This document shows positions 17,196 to 25,449 of a stretch of 47,789 bases of DNA, in pieces (within the stretch, counting starts at the first letter, position 1; each line of letters begins with the position of its first letter). The stretch covers positions 1 to 47,789 of the forward strand of contig CAJXTZ010000008.1 in NCBI GenBank assembly GCA_913061345.1, read 5' to 3'. A program made the translations under genes and the position numbers. The DNA is from an uncultured Erythrobacter sp. (lineage in GTDB: Bacteria; Pseudomonadota; Alphaproteobacteria; Sphingomonadales; Sphingomonadaceae). The notes below the pieces were generated by a model. It had not been told where the DNA came from. It saw nothing but the letters and a program-made list of their open reading frames with translations, and did no database searches.

Positions 17196-17726
17196 TCAGA
17201 TTTTCTCCGAAATCCGGATGGCAGCCCGGCAGCCCAGCCGGATAGCGGCGGAAAGCAGCGGATAGGCCGGGGCTTTCTCCGCGCCCGCCGCCAGCGCGGC
17301 ATCGCGGTGTTCGCGCTCGTCTTCGCGGAAGCGGTGAATCATCTCTGCGAGTTCGGGATCGTCGCCGTCCTTCTCCAGCGCGTCCAGCTGGGCCGAATAA
17401 TGGGCATCGATTTCGGTTTCGACCGCTGCCGTGCAAGCCATGGCCGCTTCCGGGCCGATCAGGGCCGTTCCTGCACCCAGGGCATAGCCTGCCATGTCCC
17501 AAAACGGTTGCAGCGCCGTAGGCCGTACCCCGCGCTTGGCCATCAATGCATCGAATTCCGCACGATGTCCGGCTTCCTGTTCGGCCATGCCGCGAATCTC
17601 TGCGGAATGCGGCCCGCGATCACCCATGACTGCCAATTGACCGGCATAGATACGCGTTGCGCCGAATTCCCCTGCCTGATCGACGCGGATCATCTCGGAA
17701 CGGTCCTTTGAATGAGGACGGGTCAT
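17196..17726 (-). CDS. coq7: Demethoxyubiquinone hydroxylase Coq7
   Basis: Coq7 is the di-iron monooxygenase that hydroxylates demethoxyubiquinone in ubiquinone synthesis, at the inner membrane. The 176-residue protein has the expected metal ligands: Glu in GEFGATRIYAGQ, the ExxH in MAEQEAGHRAEF, Glu in TAAVETEIDAHY and the second ExxH in EDEREHRD. The hydrophobic ALGAGTALIGPEAAMACTA would dip into the membrane. The ATG overlaps the dsbB stop in ATGA, so the two genes are coupled. Confidence 0.94.
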   Translation of the reverse strand: MTRPHSKDRSEMIRVDQAGEFGATRIYAGQLAVMGDRGPHSAEIRGMAEQEAGHRAEFDALMAKRGVRPTALQPFWDMAGYALGAGTALIGPEAAMACTAAVETEIDAHYSAQLDALEKDGDDPELAEMIHRFREDEREHRDAALAAGAEKAPAYPLLSAAIRLGCRAAIRISEKI

Positions 17727-18211
17727 GCGCGCTTCTCCTGTGTTTGACTATCGCGAGCCAGCAGCAGGACCCATATGGCGATTGCGCTGCCGATTGAAAC
17801 GAAGGCATTCCAGCCCGCCAGCGAAATGCCAAGCAACGTCCATGCCGCCTGGTCGCAGCGCACGAATTCCAGCGAGAACGGATCGTTGCCGGTGCAGCCG
17901 AGGGGGCTTTCCCACCAACCGTATTCCACCCCGGCGTGGTAAGCGCCGATCGCGCCCGATACGAAGATCGCAAGCGCCGCGAGGCCAATCCACACCCGCT
18001 TGGGCGGCACGAAGGTCGAGACCAGCGCCAGCCCCACCGCGGCAAAATGCGGATATCGCTGCCACCAGCACATTTCGCACGGAAACAGGCCAAAGCCGTA
18101 TTCGGAGATATAGGCTCCCGCCAGCAAGAGCGCGGGAATGGCCAGCGCAAGACGCCGCGCCAACTTGTCTGAACGGGCCAGTCTGCCCGGATTGGATAGC
18201 GTCGAGGTCAT
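17723..18211 (-). CDS. dsbB: Disulfide bond formation protein B (DsbB)
   Basis: DsbB re-oxidises DsbA and passes electrons to quinone. The 162-residue protein has four membrane segments. The first Cys pair is in LFPCEMCWWQRYPH (CxxC in the family context), and the second periplasmic loop carries two further Cys in LGCTGNDPFSLEFVRCDQ. It lies 23 bases downstream of the ctpA stop and overlaps coq7 by 4 bases. The pairing with coq7 is sensible, since DsbB needs ubiquinone as electron acceptor, but this is inference from gene order. Confidence 0.92.
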   Translation of the reverse strand: MTSTLSNPGRLARSDKLARRLALAIPALLLAGAYISEYGFGLFPCEMCWWQRYPHFAAVGLALVSTFVPPKRVWIGLAALAIFVSGAIGAYHAGVEYGWWESPLGCTGNDPFSLEFVRCDQAAWTLLGISLAGWNAFVSIGSAIAIWVLLLARDSQTQEKRA

Positions 18212-18234
18212 GCAAGCCTCCCTAACCTACCCGA

Positions 18235-19569
18235 TCAGTTCCTCGCAATGGCAACGCCGGCCGTACGCCGCAATGTACGCGCGGCGTAATCAAGCTGGAA
18301 ATCCTCGATACCCTGTTCTTCCAGTTCGGAAGCGGTCAGCAGGAAGCGCGGATCGTCGAGCCGGTCGCGCTCCAGGTTCTCGTCCTGCCTGCCGATTTCG
18401 CCGACAAGATGGCCGCGCAGATCGCTTTCGCGAAGCGCCAGACGCTGGCGCCGTTCGGCATCGGGATCAGAGAGTTGCGGCACGCGGATGTCGGGTTCGA
18501 TACCACCCTCCTGCACGCTGCGACCCGAAGGCGTGTAATAGCGCGCCGTCGTCAGTTTCAGTGCGGTATCGCGGCTGAGCGGCAGCAGCGTCTGCACGCT
18601 GCCCTTGCCAAAGCTGCGCTCGCCCATCACCAGCGCGCGGCGGTGATCCTGCAAGGCGCCCGCCACGATCTCGCTGGCGGAGGCAGAACCTTCATCGATC
18701 AGCACGATGATTGGCAGGCCTTCCGCTGCATCGCCGCGATAGACGGTTTCGGCGTCGTAATAGATGGTTTCGCGGCGCGAGCGGCCACGTTGCGACACGA
18801 TCTGCCCTTCGGAAAGGAACAGGTCGGAGAGCGCCACAGCCTCGTCCAGCGAACCGCCGGGATTGCGCCGCATATCCAGCACCAGCCCGCTGAGGCGACC
18901 GGTGGCCTGATCCTGCAACTCGCGAAGCCCTTGGCGCACATCGGAACCGACGTCGGCGGAAAATTCGTTCACACTGATATGGCCGATATTGCCATCCAGC
19001 AGTTCCCACGTCACCGGCTCCAGCTCGATCACACCGCGGGTTACGACGACTTCGAAGCTTTCCGGGTTACCAGGGCGGAAAATGGTAACTTCGATGTCGG
19101 TACCCGCAGGCCCGCGCATCTGCTCCACGGCATCGTTGAGTTCGAGGCCGTAGATAAGGTCGCCGTTGATATGGGTGATATAGTCACCGGCCTTTAGGCC
19201 CGCAGTTTCGGCGGGGCTGCCACGGAAGGGGGAGATCACCTTCACGGCGCCATCTTCCATCTGCACCGAAATGCCCAGCCCCTGGTAGTTGCCGTCCATC
19301 ATCGTGGTCAGTCGTTCCAGCGCGGTGCCGTCGAGGTATGCAGAATGCGGATCGAGCGCGGCGAGCATCCCGTCGATCGCCCCGCGAATCAGCACCTCGT
19401 CTTCCACTGGCTCGACATAGCTGGCCTTGATCCGCTGGTAGGTGGCGAACAGCTTTGCAAATTCAGGGGAAGCGCGGCCCTCCACCTGCGCAATGGCAGC
19501 GGTGGTGGCGGGCACTAGCGCTACTGCGGTACACAGGGCAGCGGCGCGGATGGCGGGTGCAAACTTCAT
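18235..19569 (-). CDS. ctpA: S41 family carboxy-terminal processing protease
   Basis: A 444-residue periplasmic serine protease. A signal peptide (ends PATTAAIAQ) is followed by an N-terminal helical part, a PDZ domain (about 85-170; NYQGLGISVQMEDGAVKVIS, GLKAGDYITHINGDLI) and the S41 core. The catalytic Ser is in GSASASEIVAGAL and the general-base Lys in SFGKGSVQTLLPL. CtpA-type enzymes trim C-termini and control cell-wall hydrolases. Here the gene lies directly behind the EnvC-like activator, a neighbour pairing seen in many alphaproteobacteria. Start at ATG 19569 because of GAGGA upstream; an in-frame TTG at 19590 has no ribosome site. Confidence 0.93.
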   Translation of the reverse strand: MKFAPAIRAAALCTAVALVPATTAAIAQVEGRASPEFAKLFATYQRIKASYVEPVEDEVLIRGAIDGMLAALDPHSAYLDGTALERLTTMMDGNYQGLGISVQMEDGAVKVISPFRGSPAETAGLKAGDYITHINGDLIYGLELNDAVEQMRGPAGTDIEVTIFRPGNPESFEVVVTRGVIELEPVTWELLDGNIGHISVNEFSADVGSDVRQGLRELQDQATGRLSGLVLDMRRNPGGSLDEAVALSDLFLSEGQIVSQRGRSRRETIYYDAETVYRGDAAEGLPIIVLIDEGSASASEIVAGALQDHRRALVMGERSFGKGSVQTLLPLSRDTALKLTTARYYTPSGRSVQEGGIEPDIRVPQLSDPDAERRQRLALRESDLRGHLVGEIGRQDENLERDRLDDPRFLLTASELEEQGIEDFQLDYAARTLRRTAGVAIARN

Positions 19570-19671
19570 AAAATCTTTCGTCCTCGGCAAGGAGGGGGTC
19601 CCAGCACCCTTTCTATCGCATGACTGGGCTTAACGCCAGATGAGGAGAAAGCATCACCCGCAGCGATATCG

Positions 19672-20877
19672 CTAGCCAGTATGAAGCAGCGGATTGACCG
19701 GTTCACCATCGTGGCGCAGTTCCAGCGTCACGCTCGGCTCGGTCGGGTCCGCAGAACCCAGCGGCGCACCGGCGACCACGGTTTCGCCAATATCGACCTG
19801 GCTGCGCGCCAGTCCGGTGACGAGGCTGGTCCAACCGCCATCATGTTCGACAATCACGATATTGCCATACCCGCGGTACGGCCCTGCAAAGGCTATCCGC
19901 CCTGCAGCAGGGGCGACAACCTGCGCTCCGGCGATAGGCGCGAGAGTAAGGCCACGGCTCAGGCCGGAAGCTTGGGGCGCGCCGAAGCCCACAAGGGTAC
20001 GTCCTGAAACAGGAAGGATATAGGGTGACGGCGCACTCGCTCGGCCAGCTACGCTGGAGGGGCTGGTCGGACTGACGGGCCGCGATTGGCCGGGTTGCGC
20101 GGGACGCAGGCGCGGTCCGGGCAGTGCGGCGAGGCGCTGGCGCAAACTCGCTGCGCGTTCCAGTTCACTGACAAGCCCGTCGAGGTCGCGCACTTCCTCG
20201 GCCATGGCCAGCGCACGGTCCGCCTCCCGACTGGCGGCACCGCCTGCCGCGCGCGCTGCCAGCCGCTGGCGGGTCTCGATTTCGGCCAGTTCTTCGCGCC
20301 GTCGTGCAAGCAACGCTTCCTCCGCCTCAAGCACCTGGGCCGCCGCCAATGCCTCGCGCCGCAGTTCGCGCGCGCGACCGATGCGTCCACGCAACTCCGA
20401 TGTGCCTGCGCGCACTTGCGGAACCGTGTCGTGCAGCATCGCTCGCAGGTAAACCACGTCCTTCACCGATCCGGGGCGTAAAACGGATAGCGCCAGCGGA
20501 CGCCGGGAAAACTGCTGCAGCGCGGCGGTGAGTTCCACCACGGGCTGTTGCTCCCGGCCCAGTTCTTCCCGCAATGAAAACTGTTCGCGGTCGATCATGG
20601 CGATGCGTGCCCGCGCGGCGGCTATCCCAGATTCCGCCTGCTGGATACGTGCAGCAAGCGCTGCGGCCTGGCTGGCGGCGCGGTCGGCTGCGTCCTCGGC
20701 TGCCTGTGCTTCTTCCTCGAAACGCTGGCTGCGGGCTTCGGCGTTCTCGCGCTCTGCCAGGGCTTCGGCCAGCACCTGTCGCATTTCGTCCGGACTGGCG
20801 TTAGTCGGCGCGCGCTGCGCAAGTGCTGCTGCCGCGCAAAAGGCGAAGGAGCCAATCAAGAGGAGTGCGCGATGCAT
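19672..20877 (-). CDS. EnvC-like murein hydrolase activator (degenerate M23 domain)
   Basis: A 401-residue protein with a signal peptide (FCAAAALA-Q), then a long Ala/Glu/Arg coiled coil (about residues 30-250) and a C-terminal LytM/M23 domain. The LytM domain lacks the zinc ligands: the HxxxD position reads RGLTL in GLSRGLTLAP, and the HxH position reads LELR in SVTLELRHDG. This matches EnvC-type proteins, which activate amidases for septal peptidoglycan splitting and do not cut themselves. It lies between rlmH and the ctpA-type protease in the usual alphaproteobacterial order. The ATG at 20877 is 6 bases after the rlmH stop. Confidence 0.88.
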   Translation of the reverse strand: MHRALLLIGSFAFCAAAALAQRAPTNASPDEMRQVLAEALAERENAEARSQRFEEEAQAAEDAADRAASQAAALAARIQQAESGIAAARARIAMIDREQFSLREELGREQQPVVELTAALQQFSRRPLALSVLRPGSVKDVVYLRAMLHDTVPQVRAGTSELRGRIGRARELRREALAAAQVLEAEEALLARRREELAEIETRQRLAARAAGGAASREADRALAMAEEVRDLDGLVSELERAASLRQRLAALPGPRLRPAQPGQSRPVSPTSPSSVAGRASAPSPYILPVSGRTLVGFGAPQASGLSRGLTLAPIAGAQVVAPAAGRIAFAGPYRGYGNIVIVEHDGGWTSLVTGLARSQVDIGETVVAGAPLGSADPTEPSVTLELRHDGEPVNPLLHTG

Positions 20878-20883
20878 CGGGAG

Positions 20884-21306
20884 CTACCCTGCCCGATGAT
20901 AGGGATGGCCTGCAAGGATGCTGGTGGCGCGGAACAGCTGTTCTGCCAGCATGGCGCGCGCGAGCAGATGAGGCCAGGTGGCCTTGCCGAAGGAGATCAG
21001 CAGGTCGGCATCTTCGCGATCTGCGCGAGAGTGTCCGTCTGCGGCGCCGATGACGAACCGGCATTCGCGCATCCCGTCATCTCGCCATCGTTCGAGAATT
21101 TGCGCAAATTCCTCGGAGCCGAGGTTCTTGCCGCGCTCGTCGAGCAGCACGGTCCTGAACGGCGACTGCGGTTCGGAAATACGCCCGCCGGTTTCGGGCA
21201 ATTCGCTAAGTTTGAGCGGCCAGTGGATACGCTTGGCATAGCGTTCGACCAGTTCCTCTTCGGGCGAACGTGCGATCTTGCCGCGAGCGATGATGTGGAG
21301 GAGCAT
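20884..21306 (-). CDS. rlmH: 23S rRNA (pseudouridine1915-N3)-methyltransferase RlmH
   Basis: RlmH is a SPOUT methyltransferase that modifies pseudouridine 1915 in helix 69 of 23S rRNA using S-adenosylmethionine. The 140-residue protein shows the RYAKRIHWPLKLSELPE segment, LLDERGKNLGSEEFAQIL, the AdoMet-knot FVIGAADGHS and the closing LLARAMLAEQLFRATSILAG HPYHR region. It is 6 bases upstream of the EnvC-like gene and 197 bases after rsfS. Length and start agree with the family. Confidence 0.95.
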   Translation of the reverse strand: MLLHIIARGKIARSPEEELVERYAKRIHWPLKLSELPETGGRISEPQSPFRTVLLDERGKNLGSEEFAQILERWRDDGMRECRFVIGAADGHSRADREDADLLISFGKATWPHLLARAMLAEQLFRATSILAGHPYHRAG

Positions 21307-21473
21307 CTTCTAAATCTTCTCTCAGGCACCGGGCGGACGCCGTTCTGCGCGCTTGTCTATCCTCGCTTTAGATCGGGCGCGCGTTCGCAAGTGCAGTCGC
21401 TCTCACGACCGGCGAACCGCAAAGCCGAATTGCCGCCCGCAGCAGGCGCAACCTGTCGCGCGTCTTGCGAGGT

Positions 21474-21494
21474 CGATTGCGCGGGGCGCAATCG
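21474..21494. repeat. Perfect 9-bp inverted repeat between rsfS and rlmH
   Basis: Arms 21474-21482 (CGATTGCGC) and 21486-21494 (GCGCAATCG) form a perfect GC-rich hairpin with a GGG loop. It starts 10 bases beyond the rsfS stop on the transcribed strand. No T run follows on either strand, so it is not a standard terminator. It may be a transcript-stabilising or attenuating hairpin within the operon. Confidence 0.55.
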
Positions 21495-21503
21495 GAACAC
21501 AAA

Positions 21504-21965
21504 TCAGGCGCTGCCCATGTGCCGCGTCTCACCATCTTCACCAAAACCCCACATGCGTTCAAGGTTGTAGAAGCTGCGTACTTCAGGGCGGAACAGGTGG
21601 ACGACGACGTCGCCGGCATCGATCAGCACCCAGTCCGCTGCGGGAAGGCCTTCGATACGTGGGCTAGGTTCGCCCGATTTCTTCAGCCTCTCCGCCAGTT
21701 TGGTGGCCATGGCGGCAACCTGCCGGGTGGAGCGGCCCGAGGCGACGATCATGTGATCGGCGATCGAGCTTTTTCCCTCGAGCGGGATGGAAACGATCTC
21801 CTGCGCCTGGTCATCGTCGAGCTGTTCGAGAATCAAGGCGTGGAGCGAGCCGGGTTCGGCCTGAAGAGTGGTGTTGATGTCAGACATGGAAAGGATGGGG
21901 GCTGTCGCGGTGCTGTTGCCGTGACTGGCGAAACGCGAAGGCGCTCCTGAACTGGCATTGGTCAT
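21504..21965 (-). CDS. rsfS: Ribosome silencing factor RsfS
   Basis: RsfS binds ribosomal protein L14 and blocks 30S-50S joining under starvation. The protein has the family core LILEQLDDDQAQEIVSIPL, SIADHMIVASGRSTRQVAAM, PAADWVLIDAGDVVVHLFRPE and VRSFYNLERMWG. With ATG 21965 it has 153 residues, longer than the usual 110-125. The first 26 residues are Ser/Ala-rich and unlike the family. An in-frame ATG at 21887 would give 127 residues but has no ribosome site, while AGGAG lies 14 bases before 21965; the start is therefore open. It is 71 bases downstream of nadD. Confidence 0.9.
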   Translation of the reverse strand: MTNASSGAPSRFASHGNSTATAPILSMSDINTTLQAEPGSLHALILEQLDDDQAQEIVSIPLEGKSSIADHMIVASGRSTRQVAAMATKLAERLKKSGEPSPRIEGLPAADWVLIDAGDVVVHLFRPEVRSFYNLERMWGFGEDGETRHMGSA

Positions 21966-22036
21966 CGCAAAAGGTCATGCTCCTGATATGGGGTGAATAA
22001 TGGCGGCGTAAAGGAAACCTGCAGGTTGTGGCCGCG

Positions 22037-22735
22037 TCACGCGTCCAACCCTTCCGAACCGTCGGTTATGAGGGAATGCGTCACTTCGTCCCTGGGGGCA
22101 GGTCCGGCCATGCCGTCTGCCCAGTCGGGATCCGCCCGGCGTATCTTTGTCGCCGAACGCGGATCGGGATCAAAACGCAGTTCAATCAGCGCAGGTGCGC
22201 TCCATTCGCGCCGGTTGCGAAATCTGGCTGCGGATAACCGGTGATCGCGCAACCAGGCCATTGCGGGGCTCGCAACAGCATCGTCCTCATACCCCGGACG
22301 GGCGATTACGGCAATGGGCATTTCCCGCGCGATACGGCGCCAGTCCTTCCAGCGATGGAACTGCGCAAGATTATCGGACCCCATCAGCCATACGAAGCGC
22401 CGCTTGGGATAGCGCCGCTTCAAGGCACGCAGCGTATCGACGGTGTAGCGCGTTCCCAGCTCCCGCTCGATCGCCGTCACGCTGATCGGCGCACGCCTGG
22501 TCATCGCCTTTGCCGAACGCACACGTGCAGCCAGCGGTGCCATGCCCTTTCTCGGCTTGAGCGGATTGCCCGGCGAAACCATCCACCACATCTCGTCGAG
22601 CTGCAATGCTTCGATCGTGAACAGAGAGATCCGGCGGTGGCCAGCGTGTGCAGGATTGAAACTGCCGCCTAGCAATCCGGTCACCGGTCCGCGTTTCAAT
22701 TGAAGGTTCCGGGCTCGTCGAGCCTGTGACAGCAC
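22037..22735 (-). CDS. nadD: Nicotinate-nucleotide adenylyltransferase NadD
   Basis: NadD joins nicotinate mononucleotide to AMP in NAD synthesis. The 232-residue protein has the nucleotidyltransferase motif GLLGGSFNPAHAGHRRIS (HxGH type), MWWMVSPGNPLKP, the TRYTVDTLRAL segment and WLMGSDNLAQFHRWKDWRRI. A C-terminal ISTSSTxxR-like block typical of NadD is not clear here; the tail instead has SATKIRR and an acidic end, a small variation. It follows proA by 19 bases and precedes rsfS, the common order. Confidence 0.92.
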   Translation of the reverse strand: MLSQARRARNLQLKRGPVTGLLGGSFNPAHAGHRRISLFTIEALQLDEMWWMVSPGNPLKPRKGMAPLAARVRSAKAMTRRAPISVTAIERELGTRYTVDTLRALKRRYPKRRFVWLMGSDNLAQFHRWKDWRRIAREMPIAVIARPGYEDDAVASPAMAWLRDHRLSAARFRNRREWSAPALIELRFDPDPRSATKIRRADPDWADGMAGPAPRDEVTHSLITDGSEGLDA

Positions 22736-22754
22736 ATCCTCGCCTCTCCCGACT

Positions 22755-24029
22755 TCAGGGGCGAGCCTGTCCCGATCCCTTCACCTGCCACTTGTAGGTT
22801 GTCAGCCCTTCAAGCGCCACCGGTCCGCGCGCATGTAGCCGACCGGTCGCAATACCGATCTCAGCACCCAATCCGAATTCGCCGCCGTCGGCAAACTGGG
22901 TGGAGGCGTTGTGCATCACGATAGCGCTGTCGACCTCGCCCAGGAAACGGCTGGCGGCATCATCGCTGTCGGTGATGATGGCTTCTGTATGGCCCGAGCT
23001 GTGCGCGGCGATATGTTCCATCGCGGCATCGATATTATCGACCACGGCCACGGACAGGATCGCATCGAGATACTCGGTATCCCAATCTTCAGAACTAGCG
23101 GCTTTTACCCGCGCATCCAGCTTCTGCGCCCGATCGTCTCCGCGCAATTCGCAGCCTGCATCGGCAATAGCGGCAAGCACGTTCTCGCCAGAGCCGAAAT
23201 TCGCATCGATCAGCAACGTTTCCATCGCACCGCAGATGCCGGTGCGACGCATTTTTGCATTCACCGCGATATCGCGCGCCATGTCGGGATTGGCGTCGGC
23301 GTGTATGTAAGTGTGGCAAATGCCGTCGAGATGGGCGAGCACCGGCACACGGGCGTCCTGCTGCACGCGGGCGACCAGACCCTTGCCGCCGCGCGGCACA
23401 ATCATGTCCACCAGTCCTGCCGCTTTCAGCATGGCGCCCACGGCCTCGCGGTCCTGCGTGGGCATCAGCTGGATGGCCTTTTCCGGCAGCCCGACATCGG
23501 ACAAGCCCTTCACGAAGGCGGCGTGCAAAGCGCGGTTGGAATAGATCGCCTCGCTTCCGCCGCGCAACAGCGCAGCGTTGCCCGAACGCAGACATAGCGC
23601 GGCGGCATCGGCGGTAACATTGGGGCGGCTTTCGTAGATAATCCCGATCAGACCGATGGGAATTCGCACCCGCTCCAGCCCGAAACCCGAAGGCGATTCT
23701 CGGCTGTCGATCACTTCGCCTACCGGATCGGGCAGGCTCGCAACGTTCTCTATCGCACTGGCAATGGCTTCCAGCCGTTCCTCGTCGAGCTTCAGCCGGT
23801 CAAGCAGCGCGCCGGTCAGCCCACTGGCTTCGCCGGCTTCCATATCCTTGCGGTTTGCTTCGAGGATCTTTGCCGAATCGGCGCGAATGGCTTTTGCCGC
23901 TGCACGCAGGCCTGCGGCCTTGTCCGCGTCAGCGGCGCGCGCCAGCTTACGCTGGGCGGCACGGCCGGCATGGGCCAGTTCCTCTATGAGTGCGGAGTAG
24001 TCTGTCGTCGTTTCTGTTTCATCAATCAT
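22755..24029 (-). CDS. proA: Glutamate-5-semialdehyde dehydrogenase ProA
   Basis: ProA reduces gamma-glutamyl phosphate to glutamate semialdehyde with NADPH, the second step of proline synthesis. The protein of about 424 residues shows VRIPIGLIGIIYESRPNVT, LCLRSGNAALLRGGSEA, the catalytic Cys in RRTGICGAMETLLID, and the C-terminal GLGAEIGIATGRLHARGPV. ATG 24029 has AAAGG upstream; the frame stays open to ATG 24092, where the extra residues look unrelated. It is the first gene of the proA-nadD-rsfS-rlmH-envC-ctpA series. proB is not in the window. Confidence 0.95.
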   Translation of the reverse strand: MIDETETTTDYSALIEELAHAGRAAQRKLARAADADKAAGLRAAAKAIRADSAKILEANRKDMEAGEASGLTGALLDRLKLDEERLEAIASAIENVASLPDPVGEVIDSRESPSGFGLERVRIPIGLIGIIYESRPNVTADAAALCLRSGNAALLRGGSEAIYSNRALHAAFVKGLSDVGLPEKAIQLMPTQDREAVGAMLKAAGLVDMIVPRGGKGLVARVQQDARVPVLAHLDGICHTYIHADANPDMARDIAVNAKMRRTGICGAMETLLIDANFGSGENVLAAIADAGCELRGDDRAQKLDARVKAASSEDWDTEYLDAILSVAVVDNIDAAMEHIAAHSSGHTEAIITDSDDAASRFLGEVDSAIVMHNASTQFADGGEFGLGAEIGIATGRLHARGPVALEGLTTYKWQVKGSGQARP

Positions 24030-24235
24030 GCGCGCGCCTTTAACATCCCGTTTTCCGCCTGTCAGGTCGATTCGAAAAATCGCTTTGGACAAGGTCTCGC
24101 GAAGCCTGAACTGCCGAGTGGTTCCCGGCGAATTATTATTTTTTTCTTCTATTGGAACGTTTCATCCCGCGATGGGTTCAACTCGCCTTAAAGGTTAATT
24201 TCTTCCCTCGACCTGCGTCATTCAGCGGTTATCAC

Positions 24236-24265
24236 CCCCGTCATAAATTAAGCGGATTGACGGGG
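24236..24265. repeat. Inverted repeat in the leader of the M23-bactofilin operon
   Basis: Arms CCCCGTCA (24236-24243) and TGACGGGG (24258-24265) are perfect complements around a 14-base AT-rich spacer. The right arm ends 5 bases before a possible TTG start at 24271 and holds the only G-rich stretch that could serve as its ribosome site. It could be an operator for a dimeric regulator or an RNA hairpin; the sequence does not decide. Confidence 0.45.
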
Positions 24266-24270
24266 TCGTC

Positions 24271-25449
24271 TTGGATAAACAATCGACAGGTGGGTATTTG
24301 AACCGCCTGCGCAGCTGGTTTCCGGAGCGTGAATTCTTCATGCGTTCGCAAGGCCAGGTGCGCTTTCTCACCATCACAACTCGCATGCAGATGACGGTGG
24401 CAGGTGCTGCCGCAGCGATCGTAATGGTATGGGTTGCATCGCTTGGTGTGATGGCAATCAGCCAGTGGCAGAACAGTACCGAACGCGCCTCTTTGCTGCA
24501 GCGTGAAGCGCAGGTTGCCACTGCCGAAGATCGTTTCGACGAATATTCCGATAATCTCGCGACCACGGTCGCCGACCTTCAAGCGCGGCAGGACTTGCTC
24601 GATGACATGGTCGAGATGCTGCCTGAAGACGTGATCGCCGATGTCGAAAGCACCGTGAGCGATTCCTCGGCCGAGAGCGAAGAGCTGATCAGCATGATCC
24701 GCGAAGTCTTCCCCGAAGCCGAAGGACTCGCGCTGATGGAGGCCCGCCAGCTGGCCTTCGCCGAACGGCTGACCCTTTACGCCGATCGCCGTGCTGCCCG
24801 TGCCGAAGACGCGATGCGCCAGCTCGGTCTCGATCCGCGTGCCGTGATGCGCGCGAACGAGAGCGCCATGGGTGGTCCGCTGGAAAGCCTTTCCTCCGAA
24901 GATGACGGACCGCTCGATCCCCGGTTCGAGCGTCTTGGTCTCAGCCTTGCGCGGATGAGCGCGCTGGAACGTGGGCTCAACCAGATTCCGCAGGTGATGC
25001 CTGCCGATCTCAATTCGATCTCGTCAGGCTTCGGCCCTCGTCGTGACCCGTTTCGCGGAACCGCCGCCATGCATCGCGGGCTGGATTTTCGCGCTCCGCA
25101 CGGATCGCCCATCCATGCCGCCGCCGATGGCCGCGTTTCCTTCGTCGGCTGGAAATCGGGCTATGGCAAGGTCGTAGAGATCGATCACGGGGCCGGCATG
25201 GTGACGCGTTACGCTCACATGTCCCGCTTCAATTCCAAGGTCGGTGCCGAAGTGACCGCCGGTGACGTGATCGGTGCAATCGGCAGCACCGGTCGCTCGA
25301 CCGGCCCGCATCTGCATTTCGAAGTACGCATCAACAACAACGCGGTTAACCCCCGCCCCTTCCTGGAGACAGCTCCCCATGTTCTCGAGCAAGTCAGAGC
25401 CGAATTCGCCTCGGGCGACGGACAAATCAACGGTGAAAACGATGGCTAA
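24271..25449 (+). CDS. M23 family peptidoglycan metallopeptidase, bactofilin partner
   Basis: A protein of about 392 residues: a short basic N-terminus with REFFMRSQGQVRFLTI, one membrane helix (about 45-70), a periplasmic coiled-coil part, and a C-terminal M23 domain (about 255-370). Catalytic zinc ligands are present: His and Asp in MHRGLDFRAPHG and HLHFE near the end, with YAHMSRF between. It should cut peptide cross-links of peptidoglycan at the inner-membrane face. The start is uncertain: TTG 24271 sits behind an inverted repeat, TTG 24298 follows AGGTGGG, and ATG 24340 is a third choice. The end overlaps the bactofilin start by 8 bases. Similar bactofilin-LmdC pairs shape cells in other alphaproteobacteria. 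Confidence 0.9.
   Translation: MDKQSTGGYLNRLRSWFPEREFFMRSQGQVRFLTITTRMQMTVAGAAAAIVMVWVASLGVMAISQWQNSTERASLLQREAQVATAEDRFDEYSDNLATTVADLQARQDLLDDMVEMLPEDVIADVESTVSDSSAESEELISMIREVFPEAEGLALMEARQLAFAERLTLYADRRAARAEDAMRQLGLDPRAVMRANESAMGGPLESLSSEDDGPLDPRFERLGLSLARMSALERGLNQIPQVMPADLNSISSGFGPRRDPFRGTAAMHRGLDFRAPHGSPIHAAADGRVSFVGWKSGYGKVVEIDHGAGMVTRYAHMSRFNSKVGAEVTAGDVIGAIGSTGRSTGPHLHFEVRINNNAVNPRPFLETAPHVLEQVRAEFASGDGQINGENDG

Noticed and set aside
24181..24200. CtrA binding site (TTAA-N7-TTAA) near the M23-bactofilin operon
   Set aside because: TTAA occurs twice but with a 3-base spacing, not 7, so the CtrA consensus is not met.
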